Assembly: GCA_004299495.1 (NCBI GenBank) | Contig: SCPY01000076.1 | Span: 1-14,151, forward strand | Origin: a bacterium | GTDB lineage: Bacteria > Omnitrophota > Gorgyraeia > Gygaellales > UBA12090 | Direction: 5' to 3' | Length of the DNA: 14,151 bases | Translations under genes and position numbers: made by a program | The notes under the pieces: generated by a model | Seen by the model: the letters and a program-made list of their open reading frames with translations, nothing else | What the model was told of the DNA's origin: nothing | Database searches by the model: none | Shown here: in pieces, positions 13,541 to 14,151 of the stretch | Position numbering within the stretch: position 1 is the first letter of the stretch | How the letters are laid out: each line of letters opens with the position of its first letter

Positions 13541-14151
13541 ATTGGGGGCCGGCTTTTTGCAGGCGCAGGACCCGCGTCGCTTCTAAAATAAGGGCGAGGC
13601 TTAAGACTAAAAGCAAGATTCCGCATACGGCTGCCAGAATAGTATCCGCGGCAAAAGAAACTCCGCGGGCTACGCCAGGCAATGATTTCATAAAAGGGAT
13701 AATCATGGTAACTAAAGACCACATGGTTACGGCAAACATAAACACCATAGGCGCAATCGTATACCACGGCCTCCTGCCTAAATGAATAAGCCATACGGAA
13801 ATCCCCAGTAAAATCAGGCTGGCAAGCAATTGGTTGCTGGCGCCGAAAACCGGCCAGGCAGCCATATAGCCTTTTTCCTTAGAGGCCATCAAAAAAACAA
13901 AAGGCACAAACACGCTGATGAGGCCGGCAAGCACACTCCCCCTTCTTGAATGCCATCCGGTTAGTTCCTGGAAGATGTAGCGCGCAAGGCGCGTGCAGAC
14001 ATCAAGCGTATCATAGACAAAGGTAGAAAACGCCAGGAGGGCGAAGACAAGCGCGGCACCGTATGGCACGGAAAGCATCCCTAAATAGCGGGCGATTCCG
14101 TCGGCATAGATAAGGTTAGGGTCGGATTTTAAAAGGGCGCTGTCCTTCGGC
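13539..14151 (-). CDS. cstA: Carbon starvation protein A (CstA), C-terminal part only
   Basis: The last 203 residues of a membrane protein that continues beyond the right edge of the window. Landmarks of CstA are seen: IYADGIARYLG, YDTLDVCTRLARYIFQEL and WPVFGASNQLLASLILLGISVWLI, followed by three hydrophobic segments and a short basic tail ending KAGPQ. CstA-type permeases take up peptides or pyruvate in the inner membrane, often in carbon-limited cells; the substrate here is not decided. The gene is convergent with the lipoprotein gene and shares its terminator. It runs through the window edge, so its start and regulation are unseen. An internal Met at 14078 is not the true start because the conserved CstA sequence continues upstream of it. 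Confidence 0.93.
   Translation of the reverse strand, partial: PKDSALLKSDPNLIYADGIARYLGMLSVPYGAALVFALLAFSTFVYDTLDVCTRLARYIFQELTGWHSRRGSVLAGLISVFVPFVFLMASKEKGYMAAWPVFGASNQLLASLILLGISVWLIHLGRRPWYTIAPMVFMFAVTMWSLVTMIIPFMKSLPGVARGVSFAADTILAAVCGILLLVLSLALILEATRVLRLQKAGPQ

Noticed and set aside
13474..13794. 106-codon minus-strand frame over the terminator and cstA end
   Set aside because: It overlaps the clear CstA frame and the terminator, and its product resembles nothing.

Overview
The window is about 14 kb from a Gram-negative bacterium: it encodes two outer-membrane beta-barrel proteins with signal peptides and a glycine-zipper lipoprotein. No gene gives a firm taxonomic label. The iron module with split FeoB, the DtxR-FeoA fusion and the giant hybrid kinase would fit a deltaproteobacterial or Omnitrophota-like anaerobe or facultative anaerobe, but that is inference. 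Almost everything is transcribed leftward (minus strand). No tRNA, rRNA, insertion sequence, CRISPR array or attachment site was seen.

Left part (1-4827): one very large gene, cut by the window edge, for a signalling protein built as Ser/Thr kinase-like domain, STAND/AAA ATPase, helical repeat region, GAF domain and histidine kinase. Its N-terminal kinase domain has lost the catalytic Asp (HRD reads YGG) and the DFG motif reads DFI, so it looks like a pseudokinase; the histidine-kinase H-box is intact. It has its own leader region and a probable promoter.

Centre (5080-10419): a seven-gene iron operon. From a near-consensus promoter overlapped by a 21-bp Fur-type palindrome it reads fur, a small DUF2292-like protein, an outer-membrane porin, an exported FMN-binding protein, a FeoB GTPase domain, a separate FeoB membrane domain, and a DtxR-family repressor fused to FeoA. 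All the pieces of a ferrous-iron route are present: outer-membrane pore, periplasmic flavoprotein (possibly reducing Fe(III)), inner-membrane Fe(II) channel with its G protein, FeoA, and two metal-sensing regulators at the two ends of the operon. A 10-base G tract lies directly before the best start of the FMN protein, and two inverted repeats sit between it and the porin gene.

Right part (10434-13127): a second leftward operon from a promoter at 13099-13127: a 26-residue highly basic peptide, a ZIP-family divalent metal transporter, a Cys-rich exported protein of unknown family and an outer-membrane beta-barrel protein with an N-terminal CxxC. It is followed by a long hairpin just before the fur promoter. 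This looks like a metal (zinc or other divalent cation) handling cluster.

Right end: a rightward gene for a glycine-zipper lipoprotein with a C-terminal zinc-ribbon-like motif, starting from a promoter back-to-back with that of the metal operon and ending at a clear bidirectional terminator shared with the convergent 3' end of a CstA carbon-starvation permease gene, whose 5' part lies outside the window.
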